NCBI GenBank assembly: GCA_002720095.2
Contig: PBGP02000017.1
Coordinates: 62,001-126,000 of the forward strand
Length of the DNA: 64,000 nt
Source of the DNA: Methanobacteriota archaeon
GTDB taxonomy: Archaea > Thermoplasmatota > Poseidoniia > Poseidoniales > Poseidoniaceae
Direction of reading: 5' to 3'
Made by a program: the position numbers and the translations under genes
Part shown: piece after piece, positions 19,201 to 27,342 of the stretch
Numbering within the stretch: the stretch's first letter is position 1
Layout: the number at the start of each line of letters is the position of its first letter
Notes under the pieces: generated by a model
The model's database searches: none
What the model was told of the DNA's origin: nothing
What the model saw: only the letters and a program-made list of their open reading frames with translations

Positions 19201-21767
19201 GAGGAGTACTGACAGTTGAATGGACTGCAAGTCCAGATCCTGATTTTAAAGAATATTCAATCTACATCCACGAGAGGGTAGGGAATTTTGAAGAATACTT
19301 ATTAAACGAAAATCCGAGCGCTGATGCAATTTCTTCCGTTTGGGGACAAACAAAAATTGATGTTGGAACTACAGGTGGTAAAAATGAAGGCAGCCTGATT
19401 GTTGATGGTGTCGAATACTATGCCACAGTCGTAGTAACTTATTCTGATGATTCCGTGGGTGAGCCTTCGAACACATTCGGTCCGGTTATTACAGACGACG
19501 ATATACCAGAACCTCCTACTTCTGGATTTGCAGAACCAAACGACAATGAAAATTCAAAAGATGGTGAACTATTTGTTGAATGGACAAAATGCAGATCATT
19601 GGATATCTCACACACAAGAATTTATATTTACACACAATCAATCACAAATGCCTTAGCATTAACAGATTACATTGATATTGACGATAATCTTGGTAATTCT
19701 ACAATATTAGAATTAGATGCTGGAATCCCTTACTGGCTTGCTTTAACTTGTGTAGATAATTCGGCCCAAGAAGATTTAATTAATGCTTTAATCATTGGTC
19801 CTGTAATTCCAACTGGAGGCCTAAATGATGGATTCCCTCCACCAAAAATCCTCGGTGTAAATGCTTATGATACTCCTGATGATGAAGGTGGAAGAATCAC
19901 AGTAGAATGGATTCCTTCAATTGCTGATGATTGTGGGTTTGTGACAATATATGCTTTAGATGCTGAAGATTGGCTTGAATGGGATATAGATCCCAATACT
20001 GGACAAAACATAGTAGTTGATGAACCGATAACTGCTAATTCATTTAGAATAGCTGAAATTATCACTGACTGCTCTGTAAAAGAAACGGTTATTTCATCAA
20101 TCGATGGGGCTTCATTAATAGACGGCAAAAAATATTATTTTGCAGTTGTTGCTTCTGATAAATGGTTAAATGAAGATAAATTAAATGTTGATGTAGTATC
20201 AGCTGAACCATTTAAACAACTTGATGCAGGAGCAGCTCCTCCTGATAGAATTAATTTCATTGAATCATGGGATGAGCCAGATGACGACGGGTCGGCAATT
20301 CGAGTGGCCTGGAAACCTTCTAATGCTGACGATTTTGCTTTTTACGTAATTTGGGCTAACAATCAACCTATCAATAACCTAGATCAATTGTGGACATCAA
20401 TTGGAGATGATAGAACAAGTTGTGGCTGCATGAGTTTTAATCAACAGTACATTGGAAATTCTGAGGACAACATTGAGATTATATTAGACAAAGCAAGATA
20501 TGGAGAAAATTCTAACCTGTTAGATAGTAATAGTAAACAAAATGAAATTAAGCCGAATGAATTGCTTTACATTACCGTAACAGTTCATGATATCAAAGGC
20601 AATGTTTGGCTTAATGATTTGTTACAAGTTGATGTAATTCCAATTAACAACATAGATGACAAAACACCACCAAAGAAAATTACAGATTTAGACGTAATCG
20701 ATTGGCCTAATGATGACGGAACCGCCGTTGGGATAAATTTTGAAAAGAGCCCAGAGAGTGATGTTGAACAATATGCAATTTATGCATCTACTAGTTCGTT
20801 TGATTCTGTGAGTTTTGGTGACAAACCTGTCTTATTTGCAGATAGAAATCCAGATCTTCCTATTAAAATCAACAGCCTTTCCGATGGAACTGCTGTAATT
20901 GCAGAGATGGAAGTGTTTGTAAGCGTAATTCCAATAGATTCTGCAGGCAACTCCATTACTAATGGTTTAATTGTTGATTCTTCATTATCAAAGGATAACA
21001 GGGGCGAAGATCCTGGTGGATATCTTCCAGATATTGAAAACGTGAGAGCAAATTGGATTCTTGATGGTAATGCTATTCAAATCCAATGGAATGACTTAAC
21101 AGATACAGAATTAACCTATGTAGAAATTTATGTATCTAATTCACAATGGGAGAATACTGATGATGCAACTCTTATAGCGAAAGTCGAAATCAAAGATGAA
21201 ATTTTTATTATGAATAGATTCAATGGAGATAGTATAGATAAATTTTCAGATTGGTATATTGGAGTATCTGCTTCTGATGAGATTACTCACAAACATATTG
21301 TACAAGTTAACCATGTAAATCCATACGGGACAGATGCCAATGGTAATGGTGAAGGTACAAGTACAAATTTCTTACAAAATTTAGGCTCAGAAGTAATGAT
21401 AAGTATCGGTTTAATTTTTGCTATTTTAATCGTAGCTATTCTTATTGTTAGAGGAAGAAAACCAAAAGGAGATAATTGGCAATTTGAAGGAACCTGGGGT
21501 ATTCAGAAAGAAAGAGAAAATGAATTATGGGAGAAGAATGTTGCTTCTCAGGAATCTATACCTGTTCCTATACAGCAACCGACTTCAGATTTGACACAAC
21601 AGCCAGCTCCAGCTTTGACTCAACAGCCAGCTCCAGCTTTGACTCAACAGCGAACTCAGACAACACAAATTCAAAATAACGAGAGCTTGAATCAATTAGT
21701 TTCAGATTTAAACGAAAAACCTGTAAATTCTGATATTGATACCTCTTTCCTAGATGACTTATTATGA
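13278..21767 (+). CDS. giant surface protein: propeller repeats, fibronectin-like repeats, C-terminal anchor
   Basis: A 2829-residue exported protein. An N-terminal hydrophobic stretch (about 11-34, LFVVMMLFYSMSPLL) is the signal peptide. Residues about 150-1950 are beta-propeller-type repeats with WIGTDDGATRFNG- and WMGTPVGVVRYDP-like units, akin to regulator-propeller repeats, probably several propellers. From about 1960 to 2690 there are six fibronectin-III-like units opening with variants of D-x-P-D-D-x-G-G and VEWT. A membrane helix lies near 2706-2727, followed by a basic stop (RGRKPKG) and a 100-residue tail with tandem Pro/Ala/Gln repeats. It has many Asn and Asp, few Cys. It overlaps the start of the next gene by four bases. 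Adhesion or surface-layer function is an inference. Confidence 0.88.
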   Translation: MFERAGRKSLYLRASLFVVMMLFYSMSPLLSSTSAHLGHGSSDDAHSTGQTWGLNGSEDTGWVTLETTGASPSNNLPAYANWELNFPPGAIISNVNLEVGADGSNGIHAMNPNLYSPSTQYSFFDWEDNGGFGYQEGFLDGYIHNERMQPNSDLGAMYKIPSGAEVTDLVLEALRPVDPAVSLSPYDFEITDWEIDSNDGRLYVAIGSLVLQLDDSVEPKIIHLRDLGQDNLITDLYVDDLGQRLIISAGGRINVYSLSNGELIAELPNEPIIANEEAKGFIHSFATSSDIYGISERGLFRLNSVGNSWNMEQVAGNSNWPEGVPMDVEDANGILYVSIENSGIARWDTTSNSVQTILQNSGEDDVHEMITSGNVLYIATENQGVLRWNFAQNSWISSWSNTNWLENNNVKDLVVLDNNIFILLEDTLHQYDTSIGVMINQFDVNSDLNMIRTGKNIIPWSANGIRAPANSVALLHDGSGVMSVLDPSITGLYSHKMDLVSSPSGTDMNSVTQIGEKIFVSSNDIIDIFDTSIWKWLEPVDISTVGNEIVSMITDENQYLYVATADSVGLQEINTDGNFSRFWGQSDFNNEEIIDLSYDSLTSSVIASHGNSVTIVNLVSNNAEFIEFNFESEISDIVAYDGILYMGTDEDGVQRFNISSKIILSSWRSTGVDDLEDIPVVVGNGLIYVGIPGFGVTIFDETTGEILEIWEGGQAGELADDSIRSLHIDGDGYIWIGTDDGATRFNGQRFNDLQHDGQWWSHRFYGFDSDSDYVWSAMANNEICRWDRQTLAGGDDQNCWGENDGLPSDGPTGWQDYTSVRFVSQNQLMVTTFNGAALFDTNSLSVVEEWVSDFSTSDSPIVQHNGIVYLGLKGDGILRYDLNSNSWLQNWNSANNMIPNNEVTALVLEQGTGSNLDKLWVGGDDGFDLTQIDLSSGTVSGSVEYGTQGLEELPPQKLIVSDDILYFIPELSDDGDNIGRIDLSSFVQNPSGGGFSYLSVSEGAINPSNEFGEDIFIHGADIVDNILHIGASEAETRWWQSYDEGYIMRYNITGDSWDSAILPGQEVGRTNAVYLNNRLYVTYGDSVKELDSGGNMINSWPDSLDGPIREIVEYNGEILFATQSGIARYDPVSELWLETWTKNNDGLHPNSNDDEILELFIEGNNLWYSSGITNGQWWNSNPTVQRVTGIDNNGDGIIDGNDHDIWDDTNSELPPGDIWSMELCGGVMHFGVRWSGQFGAGGGVGRFDTSIDTWDSPWENNNDLEDDDATALTCDDQNVMYIGYQDEGHGISRFDYSSGNWLYTLEESDGISEESVWWDSMEWGDGFLVIGHSYEDGGNGGMSVIEVSGNIVSSGTILDQSIETSSINYIDNSAFGDGFIIGRPGGDQGYSSVDWLEIVSNNLQLNKGYFDSQSDFLNGIIEEFTGNSENLYIVTASDRFDNLGNSILEGQYGTNGEITWTRTWNFGFDTIRDLLFVEGNIPGTGNMLWITTQDQGLWRLDLDNNNFSRISASLSPDMDGLSLEDNLLAIGLTSAGKSVPGINVLDITTLQWEYGELLPGLPSNYVLDAVKHQGKTWFATANGVGIWNDTNAQWEPSLGVSNGLPTPVIEKLYIHTSGEIWMGTPVGVVRYDPLIGSYYPTIDRLNGLIGNRVNDIYEDNGKIFLSHNGAGPTRPGVSSYNLSTNIVESIYKLDQVPSNTITAISADSWGVHIATDQEPLVHYNFANNQFEDGAQSWQIGNWPVIEMKSDGKDLFALLDGDLVRIDAQGITHSVRNTWFLDNENLEPLELSKMSLGPNGLFLVGSDGMYGWGLPNYAPMDQLIVRFASPLSLNVAGLNLDITNKTHPGEQIILASTSLNPIIIENWGSLQYENNMPYSEVSMALSSPIQYSPTWLKSINMRYKGEWNLSETNDNIAYELQRVLDLSTMTASGMEIELRLKTTLNGSMKVRLTYDWERIQSPVEIINVEDRPDDGGGVLTVEWTASPDPDFKEYSIYIHERVGNFEEYLLNENPSADAISSVWGQTKIDVGTTGGKNEGSLIVDGVEYYATVVVTYSDDSVGEPSNTFGPVITDDDIPEPPTSGFAEPNDNENSKDGELFVEWTKCRSLDISHTRIYIYTQSITNALALTDYIDIDDNLGNSTILELDAGIPYWLALTCVDNSAQEDLINALIIGPVIPTGGLNDGFPPPKILGVNAYDTPDDEGGRITVEWIPSIADDCGFVTIYALDAEDWLEWDIDPNTGQNIVVDEPITANSFRIAEIITDCSVKETVISSIDGASLIDGKKYYFAVVASDKWLNEDKLNVDVVSAEPFKQLDAGAAPPDRINFIESWDEPDDDGSAIRVAWKPSNADDFAFYVIWANNQPINNLDQLWTSIGDDRTSCGCMSFNQQYIGNSEDNIEIILDKARYGENSNLLDSNSKQNEIKPNELLYITVTVHDIKGNVWLNDLLQVDVIPINNIDDKTPPKKITDLDVIDWPNDDGTAVGINFEKSPESDVEQYAIYASTSSFDSVSFGDKPVLFADRNPDLPIKINSLSDGTAVIAEMEVFVSVIPIDSAGNSITNGLIVDSSLSKDNRGEDPGGYLPDIENVRANWILDGNAIQIQWNDLTDTELTYVEIYVSNSQWENTDDATLIAKVEIKDEIFIMNRFNGDSIDKFSDWYIGVSASDEITHKHIVQVNHVNPYGTDANGNGEGTSTNFLQNLGSEVMISIGLIFAILIVAILIVRGRKPKGDNWQFEGTWGIQKERENELWEKNVASQESIPVPIQQPTSDLTQQPAPALTQQPAPALTQQRTQTTQIQNNESLNQLVSDLNEKPVNSDIDTSFLDDLL
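21600..21647 (+). repeat. tandem 24-bp repeat encoding a Pro/Ala/Gln tail
   Basis: Two exact 24-base copies (21600-21623 and 21624-21647) encode the octad QPAPALTQ in the cytoplasmic tail of the giant surface protein. A degenerate third unit follows. Such in-frame repeats change length by slippage or recombination. Confidence 0.8.
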
Positions 21768-22534
21768 ATCCCGAAGAAATCTCCGTTTTTACCACATTAG
21801 GCTGGAATGGTAAACAAAAATTCTTTGCGGTTAAACAACATATGGAACGCCTAAGAAACTATGCGAATCTATCTGGAATCGAATATGATGAAGATATTCA
21901 GAAAAATATAATTCGACTTTTGAAGAATACAAAATATAATGAAATCTCCGAAAAATCAAAGAGAAAGTTTGGAAAACCTGCTGGATTAGTAACTATCAGA
22001 CTAAGCAATAATGGTTCGATTTCAGTCGTTGAAAGATCCAATAATTATAATTTGAATTGTGAAAAGATTAATGCAATCACGATCTCTGCTCCCGATGAAT
22101 TAAAAAAATTTAAAGGTATTAAATTTGGAAAACACTTAATGTATAGAAATGCGCTTCGAGTGGCAAAATCTAATAACGGAAATGCTGCATTAATCGTCAA
22201 CAATGAAGCAGTTATTGATGGTGATAGGGGCTCATTGATGATTTTAGATGAAAATGGTACTGCTTGGGCATCTTCGAGTAAATATGGTTCAATCGAATCA
22301 GTCACACTGAAACTAATAAATAGTAAAATTAACCAAAAAGGAATACCTCTTATTTTCGGAAAAATTACTTCAAATATGATATTAAAAGCAGTTGATGCTG
22401 TTATGGTTGGTACAGGAATAGGAGTAACAAGGATAAACACAATCGATAATCGGTGTTTTAAATTCTCATCCTCTAGGTTAATCGATACGATTACTGAAAT
22501 TTTTAATGAACTATATGATGAAGAATGGTCTTAA
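21764..22534 (+). CDS. pabC: aminotransferase class IV, probable 4-amino-4-deoxychorismate lyase
   Basis: PLP enzyme of fold type IV. The lysine of the conserved KHLMYRNAL segment (near residue 121) corresponds to the catalytic Lys of the family, where E. coli PabC has KHLNRL. The PLP-phosphate region reads GKITSNMI and VGTGIGVTRI. The class includes branched-chain aminotransferases, but the neighbour is an aminodeoxychorismate synthase fusion, so cleavage of aminodeoxychorismate to pABA and pyruvate is the best call. pABA would feed folate or a methanopterin-type cofactor. At 256 residues the length fits PabC (about 270) better than IlvE (about 300). The start overlaps the stop of the giant surface gene by four bases (ATGA). 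Confidence 0.78.
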   Translation: MNPEEISVFTTLGWNGKQKFFAVKQHMERLRNYANLSGIEYDEDIQKNIIRLLKNTKYNEISEKSKRKFGKPAGLVTIRLSNNGSISVVERSNNYNLNCEKINAITISAPDELKKFKGIKFGKHLMYRNALRVAKSNNGNAALIVNNEAVIDGDRGSLMILDENGTAWASSSKYGSIESVTLKLINSKINQKGIPLIFGKITSNMILKAVDAVMVGTGIGVTRINTIDNRCFKFSSSRLIDTITEIFNELYDEEWS

Positions 22535-22540
22535 TAAAGT

Positions 22541-22546
22541 GGTGAG
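22541..22546 (+). promoter_or_regulatory. Shine-Dalgarno-like GGTGAG before the PabB-PabA fusion
   Basis: GGTGAG ends three bases before the ATG at 22550. The short spacing is unusual but the motif matches the archaeal anti-Shine-Dalgarno core and supports this start. Confidence 0.4.
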
Positions 22547-22549
22547 ATT

Positions 22550-24787
22550 ATGGTTTTTGAAAAAGAAATTATTTCTACAGATGATGAATTCTTAATTCTG
22601 GCACTGATGGAGATTCTAAGAGATAAAAATTTAATCGGTGAAAAAAATTCATTTGGAGGTACTGATGAAATATTATTCCATTCTGGTGGACCGATATCTG
22701 AAAAATCTAGTAAGAGCATTATGGTTGGGCCTCCAAACTTTCGGTTTAAATCGAAACAACCCTCTAAAGACTCTTTACCAGCTAATTCGATTAGTATAAA
22801 TCCAATAGAAGGCAAAATAAGTCTGGGCCCTAATCCTACAGATCTAATTTGGGAAGTTGAGAAATGGATTGGTAATAAGTGGGAATTCATTGAAAAGATA
22901 AGAGGTGAATCATTATCAAAAAGTCTCAGAAATTTTGAAACTTTTCTACCTAATGGGAATAAATCCCCAGGTACTGGTTGTGGGGTTTTCGCTTATGATT
23001 TATGCCAATGGACTCAACCTTGGCAACTTATTAACCCACCAAAGGAGGATTCTTTAATTGGTATTGTTTTTTCAATAGATAGATGGATAACCCACGATAG
23101 ACTGAAGAAAATAATCAGAATCGGAAGTGTTAGCGATGAAATGTGGGTTAACATGGTTCATGAGACTGTTGTTTCTATTGGGTCTTTAAAAAATATTTAT
23201 CCAGAGTGGCCAAAGGATGATTCAAATCACATAAGTAATTCATTTTCAAACCTTACCGATGAAAAGCATATTCAAAAAATTAATCAAGTTAAATCTGCAA
23301 TCAAATCAGGAGAATTATATCAACTAAATTATGGAAGAAAATGGAAAGGTGAGTTAGTTGAAGAACCTTGGAAATTACAACTCAGATTAGCAAAAGAAAA
23401 TCCTGCCCCTTGGTCATTTTTTATTTATTCATCTGATCTTAATTTTAGCATTTGTTCTTCGAGTCCCGAAATACTAATTCGTGGTGAAAATGGTATCTTT
23501 TCTACTTCCCCAATTAAAGGTACGAAACCTAGAGGAGAAAATAAGGAAAAAGATTTACAGTTGATTAAAGAATTAATTACTTGTCCTAAGGAGAGAGCAG
23601 AACACCTTATGCTAGTAGATTTAGAAAAAAATGATATGTTAAAGTTTTGCAAATATGGAAGCGTCTTTAGAAGCTCATTTCAGGTAGAATCATTCTCACA
23701 AGTACATCACTTAGTTAGTGATATTACTGGAGAACTTAGAGATAATTTAGACGTATGGGATGTTGTAGAAGAAATGTTTCCTGGAGGTAGTATTACTGGT
23801 TGTCCTAAAACGGTAACAATCGCTTCAATCGATCAATTAGAAGAAGAAGCGAGATCTTTTTGGACTGGGTCCGCTGGAATCTTCAATCATAAAAATAAAT
23901 CTATATCGATGAATATTTTGATTAGAACATTGGAAGTTCATAAAGTCAAAACAAAATGGAAAGGGGTTGTTCAAGCTGGGGGAGGCTTAGTGATAGATTC
24001 AAATCCTAAAAATGAGGTGCTGGAAGCAAAATTAAAAGCCTCGGCTTTAAGAAAAGTTGCCGGATGGATTAATGATAAAGATCTGATTAATTTTCCTAAA
24101 AATAATTTGAAGGTTTTAGAATTACGAAAAAATAATCGAACTGAAATTAATAATCAAGTGGGAAAGGTTTCAATTTGGCCTGAAAAATATATAAATTCAA
24201 AAATATGTGTTGCGTTTATAGACAACCTAGATTCTTTTTCTTGGAATATCATCAATGATTTAGTAATCAAAGGTGCTGATGTATGTGTAATTTCTGGTAG
24301 ACAAAATAGTCCTACTTTTAATGATATCATCGACAAATTATCGCCGACACATATTGTCATTGGACCAGGTCCAGGCAATCCAAAAATATCTAAACTTTCC
24401 ATGGAAATCGCGTCTAACGCAATAATAGGTAATTGTCCGCCTCTGTTAGGTGTTTGTTTGGGCCATCAAGCCATCGGAGTAGCTGCTGGTTGGGATATTA
24501 TTAAATCTCCAGACGGAGCAAAACACGGACAGGTATTCGATATTGAAAATCTTGGTTCATCAATTATTCGTAAAGAATGTAAAATGACCAGATATAACAG
24601 TTTAACATTGGTTGAAAATAAAAATAACCGAAATAATTTATCTGTAGTTTTAAAAATCAAAAATCAGGTTAATTCCGTAATGGGTATTGAGCATGAATTA
24701 TTTCCAGTGTTCGGAGTTCAATTCCATCCAGAATCGGAGGAAAGCGAAGGACAGGGCGAAATTTTTGAGAACTTCTTAAAATATTAG
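22550..24787 (+). CDS. pabBA: aminodeoxychorismate synthase, PabB-PabA fusion
   Basis: Makes 4-amino-4-deoxychorismate from chorismate and glutamine. Residues about 1-520 form the chorismate-binding component: PIKGT at about 320-324, whose lysine is diagnostic for PabB (anthranilate synthase has PIAGT), and PGGSITGCPK near 411-420 (TrpE typically has AGTLSGAPK-like sequence). Residues about 540-745 form the glutaminase: GVCLGHQA with the nucleophilic Cys near 635 and the FHPESE His/Glu near 725. Fusions of this pathway usually place PabA first; here PabB is first, as in TrpEG fusions. It lies 15 bases after the lyase gene on the same strand, an operon for pABA. Confidence 0.85.
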   Translation: MVFEKEIISTDDEFLILALMEILRDKNLIGEKNSFGGTDEILFHSGGPISEKSSKSIMVGPPNFRFKSKQPSKDSLPANSISINPIEGKISLGPNPTDLIWEVEKWIGNKWEFIEKIRGESLSKSLRNFETFLPNGNKSPGTGCGVFAYDLCQWTQPWQLINPPKEDSLIGIVFSIDRWITHDRLKKIIRIGSVSDEMWVNMVHETVVSIGSLKNIYPEWPKDDSNHISNSFSNLTDEKHIQKINQVKSAIKSGELYQLNYGRKWKGELVEEPWKLQLRLAKENPAPWSFFIYSSDLNFSICSSSPEILIRGENGIFSTSPIKGTKPRGENKEKDLQLIKELITCPKERAEHLMLVDLEKNDMLKFCKYGSVFRSSFQVESFSQVHHLVSDITGELRDNLDVWDVVEEMFPGGSITGCPKTVTIASIDQLEEEARSFWTGSAGIFNHKNKSISMNILIRTLEVHKVKTKWKGVVQAGGGLVIDSNPKNEVLEAKLKASALRKVAGWINDKDLINFPKNNLKVLELRKNNRTEINNQVGKVSIWPEKYINSKICVAFIDNLDSFSWNIINDLVIKGADVCVISGRQNSPTFNDIIDKLSPTHIVIGPGPGNPKISKLSMEIASNAIIGNCPPLLGVCLGHQAIGVAAGWDIIKSPDGAKHGQVFDIENLGSSIIRKECKMTRYNSLTLVENKNNRNNLSVVLKIKNQVNSVMGIEHELFPVFGVQFHPESEESEGQGEIFENFLKY

Positions 24788-24837
24788 TTTGATAGCGACA
24801 TTGAAGAAGCAAGATTAATTCGAGGGGTTGAAAGAGA

Positions 24838-25224
24838 ATGCCAACATGCAGACATTGCGGATTTACAGGAGGGAGAATGAACTTTATTCATGGTAACGGC
24901 CCTCGAAAAGATATTTGTGCTAAATGTGGGGTTGAAAGAGGATTAGTTAGCGAAATTGAGGCCAAGAATCTTTATTCAAATGAAGTTGCGAATGCGAGAT
25001 TAAATTTGGTTTCAAGGCGATGGGCCCCATTCTTTTGGATAGGAATATTATGGACAGCTTGGATATTATTCATTAAAAACGTAGAGATATGGAATTGGGT
25101 CATTTTAGGTCTACTAATTATATTTACCTTATTGCTACCACCTTTTTTAATAGTTACGAGCGCTAAACACTCTGCAAAAATTGATGATGTTACTCCTGAA
25201 TATAAACGTCCAAAAGGACATTGA
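24838..25224 (+). CDS. zinc-ribbon membrane protein
   Basis: A 128-residue protein. The N-terminus has two CxxC pairs, CRHCGF (4-9) and CAKCGV (27-32), forming a small zinc ribbon. Residues about 63-80 (APFFWIGILWTAWILFI) and 86-108 (NWVILGLLIIFTLLLPPFLIV) are membrane helices, and the C-terminus is basic. A zinc ribbon followed by two membrane helices is a common archaeal architecture of unknown function. It stands alone, 50 bases after the pABA operon, and converges on a membrane-protein gene. Confidence 0.72.
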   Translation: MPTCRHCGFTGGRMNFIHGNGPRKDICAKCGVERGLVSEIEAKNLYSNEVANARLNLVSRRWAPFFWIGILWTAWILFIKNVEIWNWVILGLLIIFTLLLPPFLIVTSAKHSAKIDDVTPEYKRPKGH

Positions 25225-25227
25225 ACT

Positions 25228-25992
25228 TCAATCACCTGTAATTATCATGGATAATTGTTGTACCGTTAAGATGGTAGCTGTAAATCCTAATAATAACGTA
25301 TCTGCTCCAGATATTGTCACAACTAAGACCAATACTTCTGCGATTAATCCTGCTATTAATAACAATTTAATAGAGCTGACACTTTTAAATAAAAACCATT
25401 TACTAAGTTCATTCTCCGAGATAGCTTCATTAAACAATGTCATCTTAACCCTTGAACCCCTAATCATTCCCGATTTAAGTAGTTGTAATCTAAATTGTTC
25501 TTCTGCTGAACTAACCCCTGGCATTCTTCCACCTGAAAACATATCTTTCATACTAAATAAAATCCAAACTGTCGTAATAATATCAACTCCGCCTGCCCAA
25601 ATCGTACCAAATAATGCCAGATGTAACAATAATTCATCTAAATCGTCACCTAAGTTCATTTCTACTCCAGTAAGTACCAAATTCAAAACTGCAACAATAA
25701 AAAAAATAGATGCTGGGATAATTACTAACCCAACCCAAACTACTTTAGCAGCGTCATGCTTTGCAGCATCTACTATAAATTTACCAGCAGAATCTGTAAT
25801 CATGGAAGCCAAAAGTAAACCCGATAAAATACCTAAAAAAGATATGTTAGAAAGTAATTGATTATCAATCGATTTGGAATATTGAAATAGTATTAATGCA
25901 AAAAAAGATATGAAAAAACCGCAAAATGCCGCAGAGGTATGATATTGGGGTTTGATAATTTTCAAATTAAATTTTTTCTTAGTAGGCCGCAT
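25228..25992 (-). CDS. polytopic membrane protein of unknown function
   Basis: A 254-residue integral membrane protein with about six hydrophobic segments and a basic N-terminus (RPTKKKFNLKII). A cytosolic or external loop between segments (about 165-210) contains the charged, possibly helical stretch SSAEEQFRLQLLKSGMIRGSR. No family recognised. The opposite strand also holds a 226-codon open frame, but its product is compositionally odd and lacks domains, so I consider this strand the real gene. It sits between a zinc-ribbon protein and a GTPase gene. Confidence 0.72.
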   Translation of the reverse strand: MRPTKKKFNLKIIKPQYHTSAAFCGFFISFFALILFQYSKSIDNQLLSNISFLGILSGLLLASMITDSAGKFIVDAAKHDAAKVVWVGLVIIPASIFFIVAVLNLVLTGVEMNLGDDLDELLLHLALFGTIWAGGVDIITTVWILFSMKDMFSGGRMPGVSSAEEQFRLQLLKSGMIRGSRVKMTLFNEAISENELSKWFLFKSVSSIKLLLIAGLIAEVLVLVVTISGADTLLLGFTATILTVQQLSMIITGD

Positions 25993-26040
25993 ACCTTCCC
26001 CTAATAGTATGTAGATTGGTGACTGTAGTTAAAAGTTACA

Positions 26041-27309
26041 TTAATTAGACTTTGAGTAGATTTTAATAATATCTCCATCGCTTAACTCCTGATCTGCACC
26101 AATAACCCTAGATGATTTACAGTCTATAGCCTTTATAAATCCATTTCCTAAATCAGAATGAACGGAATATGCAAGACCTTTTGCTGTAATCCCTTTGTCT
26201 ACTAGTAATGCATCAGGTAGTAACCTGCCTTCTCCATCTGTCCATTTTTTTTCGTCTTGAACAGGATATACAATAATTTTATTTAAGTTATCAAAAACAA
26301 TTGAATCTATTAATTTTGCGAAACCTGTGCCGTTTAATTCGTATAAGTTACGTCTAATTTTTTCTAATCCATTAATTTGATTTAAATTAAGATTTTCTTT
26401 ACCGTATTTACTAATTATAAAATCACTCGAACCAGATTCATAATCTATTAAATTTGCATTATTAGCTCTACTTAATGCCAGTTCAGAGTCTGCCGATGTT
26501 GGAAAAATAACGCTTTTTTGATATGATATATACTCTATTAATTTTTTTAATTCTGATTTATTTGCAATATCTGCTTTATTTGCAGCGACATACAGTGGAA
26601 AAATCTCTTCTCTTAAATTAAGTGATAAACTATACTTTTTTTGATCTGTCCAATCCCATGGAGACGCAGTATCATTTTCGTTTTTAAATTTATTAAATCC
26701 TAAAATAATTTGGCTTTCAGTGGCACCAATTCCCGTCAGGGTTTGTGTCAAATAACCAATTAACCCTTTATCTCCCAGAGACTGTGCGCTTCTTACGCCT
26801 CTAACCCATCCGTTATTGATAATACCTAAAATCCATAGGGCTAACTCTGAAATTAAAAAATTATACTCATCTATTGGATTACACGCTTTTTCACCCATAG
26901 GTTTTCCTTCTAAATCTGTAGTACATGATGCATCAATTACTTGAATCAGCGCATCACATTGGGAAAGATCTGATAAAAATTGATTACCCCTTCCTTTTCC
27001 TTCATGAGCTCCAGGAACTAGTCCTGCGATGTCCACTAAAGTTACAGGGACATATCTAGAATCATTCTTACAAATTCCTGTTCTAGGAGTACACTTATAC
27101 TCAATATCCCTATTATCATTTTCACTTTTCTGATTTAATATAGTTGAAGGACATAGATGTCTGGCTTTAATAAAAGTAATACCGACATTAGGATCGATTG
27201 TTGTGAACGGATAATTAGCGATATCTACCTTAATTTGTGTTAATGCTGAAAATACAGTAGATTTACCGACATTAGGCTTTCCAACCAATCCGATTTTCAT
27301 TTTTTCCAC
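26041..27309 (-). CDS. YchF/Obg-family GTP-binding protein with TGS domain
   Basis: Archaeal YchF-like translation-associated NTPase. G1 is GKPNVGKS at residues 8-15, G3 DIAGLVPGAHEGKG near 92-105, and G4 NKAD near 241-244. The C-terminal TGS-like domain ends in SDGDIIKIYSK. The length of 422 residues, longer than bacterial YchF (about 363), is typical of the archaeal subgroup. The residue in the N/TKxD motif is NKAD, which does not by itself decide ATP versus GTP preference. It is 34 bases downstream of the oxidase-like gene on the same strand. Confidence 0.9.
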   Translation of the reverse strand: MEKMKIGLVGKPNVGKSTVFSALTQIKVDIANYPFTTIDPNVGITFIKARHLCPSTILNQKSENDNRDIEYKCTPRTGICKNDSRYVPVTLVDIAGLVPGAHEGKGRGNQFLSDLSQCDALIQVIDASCTTDLEGKPMGEKACNPIDEYNFLISELALWILGIINNGWVRGVRSAQSLGDKGLIGYLTQTLTGIGATESQIILGFNKFKNENDTASPWDWTDQKKYSLSLNLREEIFPLYVAANKADIANKSELKKLIEYISYQKSVIFPTSADSELALSRANNANLIDYESGSSDFIISKYGKENLNLNQINGLEKIRRNLYELNGTGFAKLIDSIVFDNLNKIIVYPVQDEKKWTDGEGRLLPDALLVDKGITAKGLAYSVHSDLGNGFIKAIDCKSSRVIGADQELSDGDIIKIYSKSN

Positions 27310-27342
27310 GCCTAATTAATGAAAATAATTCTTTGAATAAAT

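Noticed and set aside
22550-24787. Anthranilate synthase TrpEG, suggested by the domain order
   Set aside because: PIKGT and PGGSITGCPK residues point to PabB, and the neighbouring class IV aminotransferase fits pABA synthesis; no other trp genes are here.
25181-25861. 226-codon open frame on the plus strand
   Set aside because: It is antisense to a regular polytopic membrane protein. Its own product is rich in Asn, Thr, Ile, Pro and Ser, with no domain or membrane pattern, typical of a shadow of hydrophobic coding sequence.
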